A stretch of DNA of 64,000 bases, from the NCBI GenBank assembly GCA_009698575.1, contig WLPX01000002.1, positions 1 through 64,000 on the forward strand. Reading direction: 5' to 3'. Positions within the stretch are counted from its first letter, which is position 1. Every line of letters begins with the position of its first letter. The translations under genes and the position numbers were made by a program. Under the pieces are notes generated by a model. It searched no databases. It was not told the origin of the DNA and worked only from the letters and a program-made list of their open reading frames with translations. Shown here piece by piece: positions 8,190-17,189 of this stretch. This DNA comes from Actinomycetota bacterium (GTDB lineage Bacteria; Actinomycetota; Actinomycetes; S36-B12; UBA5976).

Positions 8190-10885
8190 GCCACAATCCC
8201 TCGATTGATCAAATCCCCTGCCGATCTTGCAGTCGCAGCAAGTTTGGGATCATCACTTGCTAACGAAATCTGGCCAAGTAAATCGATTACTTGTTTGCTC
8301 CATCTAACGAAATCACCTGGTTGTAAGTCAGTGCTCTTCAACACCTTGGCTATGGACTGACCTCTTGCCCATTTCAATGTCACCCAAACAAAGCCTGGAT
8401 CCATTTCACGCAAACTATCCATGCGATGTTGGCTTTCAATGTCCTTTAATTCGCCCCACTTGTAAACCATTTCGGTCAGCGCTATCCCTAACGATCCTTC
8501 AGGGATGTTTTGGGTATCGCGATCATCGTCTCTACGTGATTCGTAAACCAAAGTACTCACAGCACTGGACATCTGTTCTGCCGTTAGTTCGCGCCAAATT
8601 GAACTTCGTAAACACTCAGCAGTTAATAGATCTAACTCTCCATAAATACGCCCGAGAACCAATCCGGCATCAGTAACAGTGTGCGCATCGCTAGATTTTT
8701 CAAGGTATTTAAGTTCGGTCAAGACTTCACAAATTCGATCGAATTCTTTAGCGATAGAACTGGTTCGCGTTGCGACTCGAGATTCGAGTTTGTCGATCTC
8801 GCGCTGCGTTGAATAGATTCGTTCATGCCATCGAACATGTTCTTCGCGATCGGTGCAGCCATGACAGGCGTGCGCTCGAATTGCTTTGCGCAATCTGGAA
8901 ATCTCGACGTCAATTTTGGAATCCGAAATTTTCTCAGTCGGGACAGCTGGTGGCGCTGACTTTGCAATTACCGACATCTGATCTGCCAGCCAGCTACGAG
9001 TTTTTGGTGATCTGGAATCAAATGTTGCCGGCAATCTGATTTGGCCGATAGTACGACCCTGATCACCAACATCGGTATAGCCAATTCGTTTTACAACTCT
9101 AGTTTGAGACATAACGCGAGGACGAGGATCATCCATGTCCTGTGCCTCATCAATAACTACAAATGGCACACTTGAGCGCCTCGCAGCATCGATCACAATG
9201 ACATCTCCGCGTTGCACCTCATTTAGAAAATTAGTTGCGGTATTTCTGCGTTCTCGCACGCCGTCGCGCTTGGTATCTTTTTCCAGATCACTAAGTTGAC
9301 GACGCAGCGACATATAAGACGCGAAATCTCCTAAGTGACATTCCATTGCCTCTTGATAGCCATCAATGGCATCTTCACTTCGACGCATTTGGGTGGCTAA
9401 GCCAACAACAGAACGATCAGCTTGGAATTGGGCAAAAGATGATTCCAGCAACTCACGCGCTCGATGGGTTCCAAACTTCTCGATCAAATTAATGGCCATG
9501 TTGTAGGAAGGTTTAAAACTAGATTTCAATGGATAAGTTCTGGCGCTCGCTAGCCCAGCCAGTGAATCTGGATCTAATTCGGAGTGCCAAACCACAATTG
9601 CATGGCCTTGGGTATCTATGCCACGTCGACCGGCTCGCCCAGTTAGCTGTGTGTACTCACCAGCAGTAACTGCAGCATGCACTGACCCGTTCCATTTAGT
9701 CAACTTCTCCAGTACAACACTGCGAGCTGGCATGTTAATACCCAGTGCAAGAGTCTCCGTAGCAAAGACAACTTTGACTAAGCCAGCCTGGAAAAGTTGC
9801 TCGACAACTACTTTGAACGCTGGCAACAAACCTGCATGGTGAGCTGCTATCCCTCGTTCTAATCCATCGCACCACGATGCAAACCCCAAAATTCGTAGTT
9901 CTTCGGAACTGGCATCAGGAAAATGGGCATCGACTATGCCGCGGATCTCTAGGCGTTCTTCGGCGGTTGTGACGGATAGGCCACCGGCAAGGCACTGCGA
10001 AACTGCATCATCACAGGCAGCCCGGGAAAAAATGAAAGTAATGCTTGGCAATAAACCAGCGCGGTCTAGTTCTTCAATCACTTCGACGCGCGAGGGCGTA
10101 TATCGACTTCGGAACCGATTGCTACGGCCGTAACCATGGCGGGCGTTTTGCCGATCGTTACGCGCAATTCGTTGCAACTCAGGGCTGACCTTAGTTCGTG
10201 CCTTGTCTACGAATAGATCGTGTAGCTCGTCCCCGACCATTACATGTTGATGCAATGGAATTGGCCGATGTTCTTCGACGATCACTTGCGTTTGGCCTCG
10301 AACCGTTCGCAGCCAATCACCAAACTCTTCAGCGTTACTTACAGTTGCAGAAAGCGCGATCACTGAAACGGAAACAGGTAAGTGAATGATTACTTCTTCC
10401 CACACCGCTCCCCTGGATCGATCAGCCAAGTAATGAACTTCATCCATAACGACGTGGCTGAGCTCACGGATGCCACTTGAGCCTTCATAGAGCATGTTGC
10501 GTAGCACTTCAGTTGTCATAACAACTATCGGAGCATCGCCATTAATGCTGTTATCACCAGTTAGTAGTCCGACATTTTCAGCGCCGTAAAACTCTACGAA
10601 TTCATTAAACTTTTGGTTTGATAGCGCTTTAATTGGCGTGGTATAAAAACAGCGAGATTGCTTGGACAGCGCGGTATAGACCGCAAATTGACCCACTACG
10701 GTCTTGCCCGCACTTGTCGGGGCGGCAACTAAGACCCCAGATCCTTCATCGATAGCTCGACAGGCTTGTACTTGGAAATCATCCAGCGTAAAACTTAGGG
10801 ATTCCTGAAATGAACCAAGTAAACCTTTGGAATCTTTGACCCTAGTTTTTGCAGCTGCATAACGAGCAGCTGGCGAATTGGTCAT
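8183..10885 (-). CDS. helY: Ski2/Mtr4-like DEVH-box helicase HelY
   Basis: A superfamily 2 helicase of 900 residues. Motif I is APTSAGKT (K61), motif II is DEVH (148-151), motif III is ALSATV, and motif VI is QLTGRAGRRG. A C-terminal DSHCT-type region follows. Related proteins unwind RNA or RNA/DNA hybrids; the bacterial substrate is poorly defined. A CHGC pair in the insertion near residue 680 could bind metal. Its place after tatC and the lipid kinase and before the exonuclease repeats the mycobacterial order (tatA-tatC-helY). Confidence 0.9.
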   Translation of the reverse strand: MTNSPAARYAAAKTRVKDSKGLLGSFQESLSFTLDDFQVQACRAIDEGSGVLVAAPTSAGKTVVGQFAVYTALSKQSRCFYTTPIKALSNQKFNEFVEFYGAENVGLLTGDNSINGDAPIVVMTTEVLRNMLYEGSSGIRELSHVVMDEVHYLADRSRGAVWEEVIIHLPVSVSVIALSATVSNAEEFGDWLRTVRGQTQVIVEEHRPIPLHQHVMVGDELHDLFVDKARTKVSPELQRIARNDRQNARHGYGRSNRFRSRYTPSRVEVIEELDRAGLLPSITFIFSRAACDDAVSQCLAGGLSVTTAEERLEIRGIVDAHFPDASSEELRILGFASWCDGLERGIAAHHAGLLPAFKVVVEQLFQAGLVKVVFATETLALGINMPARSVVLEKLTKWNGSVHAAVTAGEYTQLTGRAGRRGIDTQGHAIVVWHSELDPDSLAGLASARTYPLKSSFKPSYNMAINLIEKFGTHRARELLESSFAQFQADRSVVGLATQMRRSEDAIDGYQEAMECHLGDFASYMSLRRQLSDLEKDTKRDGVRERRNTATNFLNEVQRGDVIVIDAARRSSVPFVVIDEAQDMDDPRPRVMSQTRVVKRIGYTDVGDQGRTIGQIRLPATFDSRSPKTRSWLADQMSVIAKSAPPAVPTEKISDSKIDVEISRLRKAIRAHACHGCTDREEHVRWHERIYSTQREIDKLESRVATRTSSIAKEFDRICEVLTELKYLEKSSDAHTVTDAGLVLGRIYGELDLLTAECLRSSIWRELTAEQMSSAVSTLVYESRRDDDRDTQNIPEGSLGIALTEMVYKWGELKDIESQHRMDSLREMDPGFVWVTLKWARGQSIAKVLKSTDLQPGDFVRWSKQVIDLLGQISLASDDPKLAATARSAGDLINRGIVAW

Positions 10886-10894
10886 GGTTACAGA

Positions 10895-11779
10895 TTACGG
10901 CGTTGTTGTTGCCTGCGCTTGCCACACACGCACGCCACCAGGAATCAACATGACTTTGATCGGGCCAACACCCACACGTTCTCCATCGGCATAAACCGGA
11001 AATGATTCACCGCCGAGCGCGATCCCTGAATCACTGTCCTGTCGAACTTTTGGATGTTTCACATGTCCACCCCAGAAAACTTTCGGAAGCACACGAACTA
11101 ACAATCTGCGAGTTACTTGAGCGACGTATGTGATCTCAAACTGTCCATCGCTGGCGTTTGCGGTCGGACAGATTTTCATACCGCCGCCGTACGACGAAGT
11201 GTTACCTACCGCAACCAAAGTGAGTTTCTCGGAGAACTTTGCAGATGACTTTGGCGCAACATCAAAGGCACATACCGACATTTTTGATAACTCGACAAAA
11301 AGGGCAACCAAATACTTCAGGGTTCCTGACGGACCGCGATAGGTATTTGCGCGTTCATTAACTTGCGCATCAAATCCACAGCTGGCTACCCCAAGAAACT
11401 TGTGTTCATTTCCATCCGGGGTTTCTATGATGCCAAAATCGATTTGGTTCCAAGCACCGGACTGCAAAATTTCTAGTCCGGATTTGGGATTCTTGATTTT
11501 TAGGTATCTTGCAAAATCATTTCCAGTCCCCAGCGGAATTACCGCCAAGGAAATTTCGTGGTTGGGAAGTGAATTTAGCGCTAGGTGTACCGTTCCATCG
11601 CCACCGCAGGCAACAACAACCAGATCAAGGTGCTCATGATGCAGTTGCTGAATTTCCGGTCGTAAATCCTGTGCGTTGGTACCTTGCAATACGAGTGCAC
11701 CGTGACTTATTAGGCCTGAGACAATTCGCTTACCTTTGCGTGACTTCCATACGGTTGGCTTAACTAGCAAAGCCAACAT
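10895..11779 (-). CDS. Diacylglycerol/lipid kinase family protein
   Basis: A DagK/YegS-type lipid kinase of 294 residues. GGDGT (59-63) and PLGTGNDFARYL (82-93) mark the nucleotide and catalytic region; the C-terminal half is the beta-sandwich of this family. It probably phosphorylates diacylglycerol or a related lipid at the inner membrane face. The gene lies 2 bp after tatC and 9 bp before helY. Substrate cannot be predicted with certainty. Confidence 0.87.
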   Translation of the reverse strand: MLALLVKPTVWKSRKGKRIVSGLISHGALVLQGTNAQDLRPEIQQLHHEHLDLVVVACGGDGTVHLALNSLPNHEISLAVIPLGTGNDFARYLKIKNPKSGLEILQSGAWNQIDFGIIETPDGNEHKFLGVASCGFDAQVNERANTYRGPSGTLKYLVALFVELSKMSVCAFDVAPKSSAKFSEKLTLVAVGNTSSYGGGMKICPTANASDGQFEITYVAQVTRRLLVRVLPKVFWGGHVKHPKVRQDSDSGIALGGESFPVYADGERVGVGPIKVMLIPGGVRVWQAQATTTP

Positions 11780-11781
11780 CG

Positions 11782-12552
11782 TTAGAGATCTTCCTGGGCA
11801 CGGATTTTAGATCTACGACGATCGTTGAGGATTGCAATGCCAACTGCAGTGAAACTAAGCACGATCATGGGTAACGCAACGAAAGTCATGGCGAGTGGAT
11901 CACCATTTGGAGTGGCTACGGCGCCAAAAACGAAGCTGCCCAGTATCAACCAGCGCCAAGCGGCACGAAGTTTCTCTCCACTTAAAATGCCAGCAAAGTT
12001 AAGGCCGACCAAAATGAGGGGCAACAAGAATCCAATTCCGAAAAACAAAGTCAAGTGCAGGAAAAAACTTAAATAGCTCTCAACACTGGTGACATTCTGT
12101 ACGTCTGTCGGAGTAAATTCAAACAAGATGTCTAGCATCCGTGGCATTACGTAGTACGCAAGCAACACTCCGCTGGCGAACAGTGGCACAGCAATCGCCG
12201 TGAATGCGTAGGCCCACTTGCGTTCCTTACTTTTGAGGCCTGGTGAAACAAAGCGCCAAAGCTGATAAATCCAAATTGGACTCGAGAGCACCACCGCAGC
12301 AGCCAGTGACACTCGCAATTGCAGCGAGAAGCCGCTGGTAACACCTGTGAGTGCGAGTACCGCATTCGATCCAGGTCCTTGTACGTTGTCGTAAGGTGCA
12401 CGAATTAACGCAAATATTGTTGGAAACTGATTCCATACTGCAATTGTGCAAATGATTAGGGCTAGTGCACTGCGTACCAGGCGACGGCGCAATTCGGTGA
12501 AATGCTCCGCCAGCGTCATAGCTCCTAGATTTTGCGCTTCTGTCGAGCTCAT
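11782..12552 (-). CDS. tatC: Twin-arginine translocase subunit TatC
   Basis: The Tat receptor subunit that binds twin-arginine signal peptides, 256 residues. The N-terminal amphipathic LAEHFTELRRRLVRS sequence is the family signature, followed by six hydrophobic segments. A short charged C-terminal tail follows. It starts 9 bp after the tatA stop. A tatB gene was not seen here; many actinobacteria keep tatB elsewhere. Confidence 0.95.
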   Translation of the reverse strand: MSSTEAQNLGAMTLAEHFTELRRRLVRSALALIICTIAVWNQFPTIFALIRAPYDNVQGPGSNAVLALTGVTSGFSLQLRVSLAAAVVLSSPIWIYQLWRFVSPGLKSKERKWAYAFTAIAVPLFASGVLLAYYVMPRMLDILFEFTPTDVQNVTSVESYLSFFLHLTLFFGIGFLLPLILVGLNFAGILSGEKLRAAWRWLILGSFVFGAVATPNGDPLAMTFVALPMIVLSFTAVGIAILNDRRRSKIRAQEDL

Positions 12553-12561
12553 GCCTTTGAA

Positions 12562-12738
12562 TTAGATCTTGTCAGGGGTATTACTTGAGTCATCCTTGTC
12601 GGTGTCCAACTCAGACTTAAAGATCTTGATTGATTTACCAACGCTTTTAGCAGCATCTGGAAGTCGACGGGCACCAAAAAGTACGATGACCAGCAATAGC
12701 AAAATAATTGCCGCTGGCGAGTCAAATAGGGCGCGCAT
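12562..12738 (-). CDS. tatA: Sec-independent translocase protein TatA
   Basis: A small gene of 58 residues. The protein has a short N-terminal stretch, one membrane helix (about 9-21, ending LFGARRLP), then an amphipathic helix (about 28-44) and a charged tail ending DKI. The FGARRLPDAAKS hinge is typical of TatA. It oligomerises to form the Tat pore. TAAGGAG stands just upstream as ribosome site. The 63 bp between it and pafC is the widest gap in the run, so it may be expressed more strongly or separately. Confidence 0.95.
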   Translation of the reverse strand: MRALFDSPAAIILLLLVIVLFGARRLPDAAKSVGKSIKIFKSELDTDKDDSSNTPDKI

Positions 12739-12801
12739 TTTTACTCCTTATTTATGATGTCTCAACGGTATCGCATAACTAAAAGAATAAGGCTGAGTGG
12801 G

Positions 12802-13698
12802 CTATTCCCAGCCCTTTGCCCGTTCAATGACTCCAGCGACTAGATCAGGCGGCCCGACGGCGCGCATTCGACCGCCCGAAGCAAGCACTAGTGAAATCAA
12901 CCAGTCTCGGGAATAAACCTTGAGTTCAACCTCTACGGCGTGCCACATGTATTCCTTGAAACTCAGGATGTCGACTTGATCAAGAGTTCCGTAGTACGCC
13001 TTATCAAGCTCGATTACACCTAGGTAATCTCTAATGGCTTCACGGACTTCAATTGCCTCAGGAATATCAATGGGCTCAGCAGTTGAAGAGATTGCTACAA
13101 CGCGATCAAGTCGAAAGTTTCGCCAAGCCTGCGATGTTCGGCACCAGGCTCTGAGGTAGGTAAAGTCGTCACGCACATACATGGCAACAGGATCCACCTT
13201 TCGCTGTGATACATCATCTTTTGACACCGCAGCATACGAAATCTCGATTGCAACATGTGAAGCTATAGCTTGTTCAACTTCGACAACGACTGCTGCCGAA
13301 ACTGGAGCTGCAACCACGTCTACTAGGTTTTCTGGATTCGGAATCACGGACGCAATCTTGGTGATCAATCCAGCAACCACTTTCACATCTGCCAAGGCAG
13401 GAAACTGCTCCAAGTAATGCAATCCGGCAATTAGTGAAGCTGCTTCGAAACTATTTAGTTTTACTGGTCGATCAAGTGCTTTTGCATCAGTTACGAAGAT
13501 TGATTCAGCATCTTCAAAATCAATGTCTACCAATCCTCCACCATCTTGTGATGGTCCGGTCACAACGAGTTGTCCAATCAGTTCGAGTGCGTGCTTTTCA
13601 CTCACGTCGAACTGCTCAGCAATTTCCTTGAGCGAAGAGCCATTGTTCGCAACTAGCCAAGGTAACAACTCAATCAAAACTTCGAGGTCATTCGCCAT
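12802..13698 (-). CDS. pafC: WYL-domain regulator PafC
   Basis: A 298-residue protein with an N-terminal winged-helix region (about 1-70) and a central WYL domain (about 140-215), then a WCX-type C terminus. In mycobacteria PafB and PafC form a heterodimer that activates the RecA/LexA-independent DNA damage response. Its start overlaps the end of pafB by 11 bp, consistent with coupled translation of the two subunits. Located downstream of the Pup ligase as in the type locus. Confidence 0.9.
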   Translation of the reverse strand: MANDLEVLIELLPWLVANNGSSLKEIAEQFDVSEKHALELIGQLVVTGPSQDGGGLVDIDFEDAESIFVTDAKALDRPVKLNSFEAASLIAGLHYLEQFPALADVKVVAGLITKIASVIPNPENLVDVVAAPVSAAVVVEVEQAIASHVAIEISYAAVSKDDVSQRKVDPVAMYVRDDFTYLRAWCRTSQAWRNFRLDRVVAISSTAEPIDIPEAIEVREAIRDYLGVIELDKAYYGTLDQVDILSFKEYMWHAVEVELKVYSRDWLISLVLASGGRMRAVGPPDLVAGVIERAKGWE

Positions 13699-14644
13699 TG
13701 CTATGCGCCTTCAACGTGGTGACAATTACTCTGGAAACCGCGTCATGCAATGCAATAGGTTCGACTACCCGGACCACATCGCAGGCTCCAGCTATCAATC
13801 CAACTAGTTGCGACTCATGAAAATAAGGAACGGTCAGTTCATCCCATTCACTTCCAATGTTGCATTCACTTGCGAGTAATCGTAGTGACGCACCCCGTCC
13901 AGGGCGCACGAGCAGCTTTGCCTGCAACGTAACAGCCTCGCCACTCTCCCACTGCGCGACAATGTCATGCACTTCAAAGTCTGTCGGAGCTGGTTCCAAA
14001 ATTGCATCTTTGGTGATTGTAATGTCGCCAACAATGCGATCGGTGCGAAAGCTACGTAATTCACCTTTGTCTTGATCAAATCCGATTAAGTACCAATGCC
14101 CAGAATGCAGTAATGCTCGCCAAGGATCTACTGTGCGTCGAACCGGCTTTGCATCTAGGAGGCCAACATAGTCAAATGCAATGGTCTTATTGTCAGTAAT
14201 ACTTTCAAGAATCTCGGTGATGTGGCGTCGACCTTTTGCCAGCGATACCGGTACTACTGGTAAATCATCCGATTCTTGCGCATCGATTCTGCGCACTGCT
14301 TGCTTTGCTGCGGTGCTCAATTGTGCGCTCTGCCACGCACTAGCTGCCAAACTCAAGTAGGTGCGCTCCTGTGCAGTTAGCACGATTTCTGGCATCAACC
14401 AGTCAGATCGATCGATTCGATATCCCAGGACATCATCATGAAATAGATCAACCGGTTTCGTCTCAAGTGGAATCGCCAACTCGCGAAGCGCAGCTTTATC
14501 GCGTTCAAACATTCGCTCGAAAGCGTCGTTTGAATCCCCGTAACCAGGTACGCGATCGCGAATCTGCTCTCGGGTAAGTGGCACTGAGGCATTTAGCAGC
14601 ACGAACAACAGATTGAGCATGCGCTCAGTGCGTGCTTTTGCCAT
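13688..14644 (-). CDS. pafB: WYL-domain regulator PafB
   Basis: A 318-residue partner of PafC. The HTH covers about residues 1-75 (RTERMLNLLFVLLNASVPLT onward), and the WYL domain sits around 150-235. The shared role is transcription activation of DNA repair genes on genotoxic stress, with the WYL domain thought to sense a nucleic acid ligand. It starts 3 bp after an FKBP gene. In other actinobacteria pafB directly follows pafA; here two FKBP genes lie between. Confidence 0.9.
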   Translation of the reverse strand: MAKARTERMLNLLFVLLNASVPLTREQIRDRVPGYGDSNDAFERMFERDKAALRELAIPLETKPVDLFHDDVLGYRIDRSDWLMPEIVLTAQERTYLSLAASAWQSAQLSTAAKQAVRRIDAQESDDLPVVPVSLAKGRRHITEILESITDNKTIAFDYVGLLDAKPVRRTVDPWRALLHSGHWYLIGFDQDKGELRSFRTDRIVGDITITKDAILEPAPTDFEVHDIVAQWESGEAVTLQAKLLVRPGRGASLRLLASECNIGSEWDELTVPYFHESQLVGLIAGACDVVRVVEPIALHDAVSRVIVTTLKAHSNGE

Positions 14645-14647
14645 TAC

Positions 14648-15007
14648 TTAAGAAACTGCTAGCAAGTCGATAATGAAAACTAGAGTCTTACCAGAAAGTC
14701 TGTGACCACTACCTGCTGCGCCATAAGCCAGCTCCGGTGGAATTGTAAGTTTGCGACGACCGCCAACTTTCATACCTGGAATGCCTTCTTGCCAGCCGAC
14801 AATCAGACCCTTGAGACGAAATTCGATGGATTCGCCTCGGTCCCATGAAGAATCAAACTGTTCACCGGTCTCGAAATCAATTCCGGCGTAATGCACGGTA
14901 ACGGTTTGACCAGCACCTGCTTCGTCACCATCACCAATTGAAATGTCAGTGATAACTAATTCAGCTGGGGCTGGACCCTCGGGAAAATCAAACTCTGGCG
15001 GTTGCAT
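14648..15007 (-). CDS. FKBP-type peptidyl-prolyl isomerase, cytoplasmic
   Basis: A single FKBP domain of 119 residues without a signal peptide. Motifs include VTVHYAG, FDSSW, VGWQEGIPGMKVGGRRKLTIP and YGAAG. It should catalyse cis-trans isomerisation of proline bonds in the cytoplasm. It is 20 bp after a second FKBP gene with the same core motifs, suggesting tandem duplication followed by different localisation. Confidence 0.92.
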   Translation of the reverse strand: MQPPEFDFPEGPAPAELVITDISIGDGDEAGAGQTVTVHYAGIDFETGEQFDSSWDRGESIEFRLKGLIVGWQEGIPGMKVGGRRKLTIPPELAYGAAGSGHRLSGKTLVFIIDLLAVS

Positions 15008-15027
15008 ATGTTCCTCTGTCTCTTTGA

Positions 15028-15564
15028 CTATTCAAAACTTACTAGATCTACTACGAAAATTAAGGTCTCGCCCACTTCGATGCCGCTGCCTGGTGGTGGG
15101 TTATTGCCATAGCCAAGTTCAGCTGGAATAACTAGTAGGCGTCGACCACCCACCTGCATGCCAACTAAGCCCTCTTGCCATCCCATGATTACTTGATCCA
15201 AAGGGAATGTAGCTGGCTCACCTCGAGACCATGAACCATCAAACATGGCGCCGGTGGCCGCGCCGTATCCCACATAGTGCGCAGTAACCGTAGCGCCAGC
15301 TGGAACCGCATCGCCTTCGCCAACTACAACGTCAGTGACTTGAAGTTCAGTTACCGGATCACCCGGCTTAATTGTGACAACCGGCTCCACACCTAGTTCT
15401 GCGGATACTTCAACAGCTACTGGCACGCCAGTCAATTCAGGAACTGCAGGCGCGCTATTGACTGCTTCGCTCGAAGTTGAATCTCCAGCAGAACTACTGA
15501 GACTAGAACAACCCGAAAGGGCCAAAACAATAGAAAGAACAATTATTGGGCTTCGTTTCAACAT
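15028..15564 (-). CDS. FKBP-type peptidyl-prolyl isomerase lipoprotein
   Basis: A 178-residue protein with a signal peptide ending in the lipobox LSGC (C19), then a low-complexity Ser/Val/Pro linker and an FKBP domain (about 70-178). Motifs VTAHYVG, FDGSW and MGWQEGLVGMQVGGRRLLVIP are visible. It is probably anchored on the outer membrane leaflet and helps fold exported proteins. Context with Tat and Lnt genes suits an export role. It starts 22 bp after pafA. Confidence 0.92.
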   Translation of the reverse strand: MLKRSPIIVLSIVLALSGCSSLSSSAGDSTSSEAVNSAPAVPELTGVPVAVEVSAELGVEPVVTIKPGDPVTELQVTDVVVGEGDAVPAGATVTAHYVGYGAATGAMFDGSWSRGEPATFPLDQVIMGWQEGLVGMQVGGRRLLVIPAELGYGNNPPPGSGIEVGETLIFVVDLVSFE

Positions 15565-15586
15565 AGCGCAATCTTACAGGAGGCAA

Positions 15587-16978
15587 TCAGGTTGCAATTT
15601 GCATGGACTCTATTAAACGCTCGACTCGTTCATCGACGTTTGCAAACGGATCCTTACACAGAACCGTGCGTTGAGTCTGGTCATTCATCTTCAGGTGTAC
15701 CCAATCGACGCTGATGTCTTTGCCAGCTTCCTGAGCCGCAGCAATAAAATCGCCACGCAATTTAGCGCGCGTTGTCTGTGGTGGCACAGTTTGGGCCTTA
15801 ATGATTTCCTCGTCGGTCGTTACGCGCTTGGCTTTGCCATTCTTTTGTAGCAAGTAGAACAATCCGCGTGCTTGTGAAATATCGTGATACATCAGGTCTA
15901 ATTGAGCGACACGAGGCGACTCAAGATCTAGCCCATGTTTGTCTCGGTACGCATCAAGTAGTTGCAACTTAATTGCCCAGTCAATTTCCTGTGAGATTAA
16001 GGCATGGTTACCAGTCTGAACTGCGGTAAGCGTTCGTTCCCAAAGTTCAAGCGCAATCGCATGCTCTGGGGTGACATTCATGTCCCCGGTTGCAACATAA
16101 GTTTTAACCATGTCCAGGTAGGCCCATTGCATGTCCAATGCGGACATAGTGGAACCTGAATTTAATGTCACCAGTGCTTGCCCAGTTATGTCGTGAGAAA
16201 CATCACGAATCGCGCGAATCGGATTTTCCAAAGTGAAATCGCGCGTCAAGTTTCCAGTTTCTAGCAAGCGCAAGACGAAGTCCATCGATATGACTTTCAA
16301 CAAAGTTGTCATCTCTGACATGTTGGAATCACCAACAATTACGTGCAGTCTCCGAAATGCTTCGGAATCTGCGTGGGGCTCATCTCGAGTATTGATGATG
16401 GGGCGAGAACGCGTTGTGGCACTTGATACGCCCTCCCACATGTGATCAGCCCGCTGCGAGAGTGAATAAATTGTGCCGCGCGGTGTGGTCAATACTTTTC
16501 CGGCGCCGCAGATCAATTGGCGAGTGATCAAAAATGGAAGCAAAGCTTCAATTTGCTCTAGATAATCCTGTCGACGCTTGATCAAGAAGTTTTCATGACA
16601 GCCGTATGAGTTGCCACCAGAGTCAGTGTTGTTTTTAAATAGATAGATTTCACCTTCGATGCCCTCTTCGGCCAACCGATCTTGGGCATCAACAATCAAC
16701 TCTTCTAGAATTCGCTCACCGGCTTTATCCTGCACGATCAAATCGTGAAAATCATCGCACTCAGCTGTTGCGTACTCGGGATGACTGCCAACATCAAGAT
16801 AAAGCCGAGCACCATTAGTAAGGAAGACATTTGAGCTTCTACCCCACGAGACCACACGCTTGAAGAGATAGCGCGCTACTTCATCCGGAGTTAGCCGACG
16901 TTGCCCTTGAAATGTGCAAGTGACACCGAACTCGGTTTCAATTCCGAAAATTCGCTTGTCTAGGCGACCAGAAGACAC
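15587..16978 (-). CDS. pafA: Pup-protein ligase PafA
   Basis: This enzyme phosphorylates the C-terminal glutamate of Pup and joins it to substrate lysines. The product is 463 residues. The N-terminal GIETEFGV (12-19) is the glutamine-synthetase-like nucleotide and metal motif, and the catalytic Asp is D62 in [12 protein letters not shown]. It begins with GTG directly after the pup stop with no intervening base. In proteasome-containing actinobacteria prcB and prcA usually lie near pup; they are absent here. Confidence 0.96.
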   Translation of the reverse strand: MSSGRLDKRIFGIETEFGVTCTFQGQRRLTPDEVARYLFKRVVSWGRSSNVFLTNGARLYLDVGSHPEYATAECDDFHDLIVQDKAGERILEELIVDAQDRLAEEGIEGEIYLFKNNTDSGGNSYGCHENFLIKRRQDYLEQIEALLPFLITRQLICGAGKVLTTPRGTIYSLSQRADHMWEGVSSATTRSRPIINTRDEPHADSEAFRRLHVIVGDSNMSEMTTLLKVISMDFVLRLLETGNLTRDFTLENPIRAIRDVSHDITGQALVTLNSGSTMSALDMQWAYLDMVKTYVATGDMNVTPEHAIALELWERTLTAVQTGNHALISQEIDWAIKLQLLDAYRDKHGLDLESPRVAQLDLMYHDISQARGLFYLLQKNGKAKRVTTDEEIIKAQTVPPQTTRAKLRGDFIAAAQEAGKDISVDWVHLKMNDQTQRTVLCKDPFANVDERVERLIESMQIAT

Positions 16979-17158
16979 TTACTGTCCGCCCTTTTGCACG
17001 AAGCCTTTAACGAACTCTTCGGCATTTTCTTCCAGAACTAAGTCAATGGCATCCAGTAGATCAGTGACATCTAAATCCGATGCTGACGCAGTGGGCAAGG
17101 CTAGATCTTCTGCACTATCGCGCTCCGAGCCACCCTTTGCAAATTCGCGTTCCGTCAT
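16979..17158 (-). CDS. pup: Prokaryotic ubiquitin-like protein Pup
   Basis: A 59-residue, acidic, probably disordered protein. The C-terminal half VTDLLDAIDLVLEENAEEFV is the helix that binds the ARC coiled coil. It ends KGGQ, so glutamine must be deamidated to glutamate by Dop before ligation. ATG at 17158 lies 31 bp after dop, with GGGGACATC upstream. The N terminus is shorter than in mycobacteria, but the Dop/PafA recognition region is intact. Confidence 0.97.
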   Translation of the reverse strand: MTEREFAKGGSERDSAEDLALPTASASDLDVTDLLDAIDLVLEENAEEFVKGFVQKGGQ

Positions 17159-17189
17159 GATGTCCCCTTACCAGTTATTTGGATTCAGC

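Noticed and set aside
16970-16990. Possible decayed prcB/prcA between pup and pafA
   Set aside because: The pup stop is followed immediately by the pafA start; there is no space for remnants.
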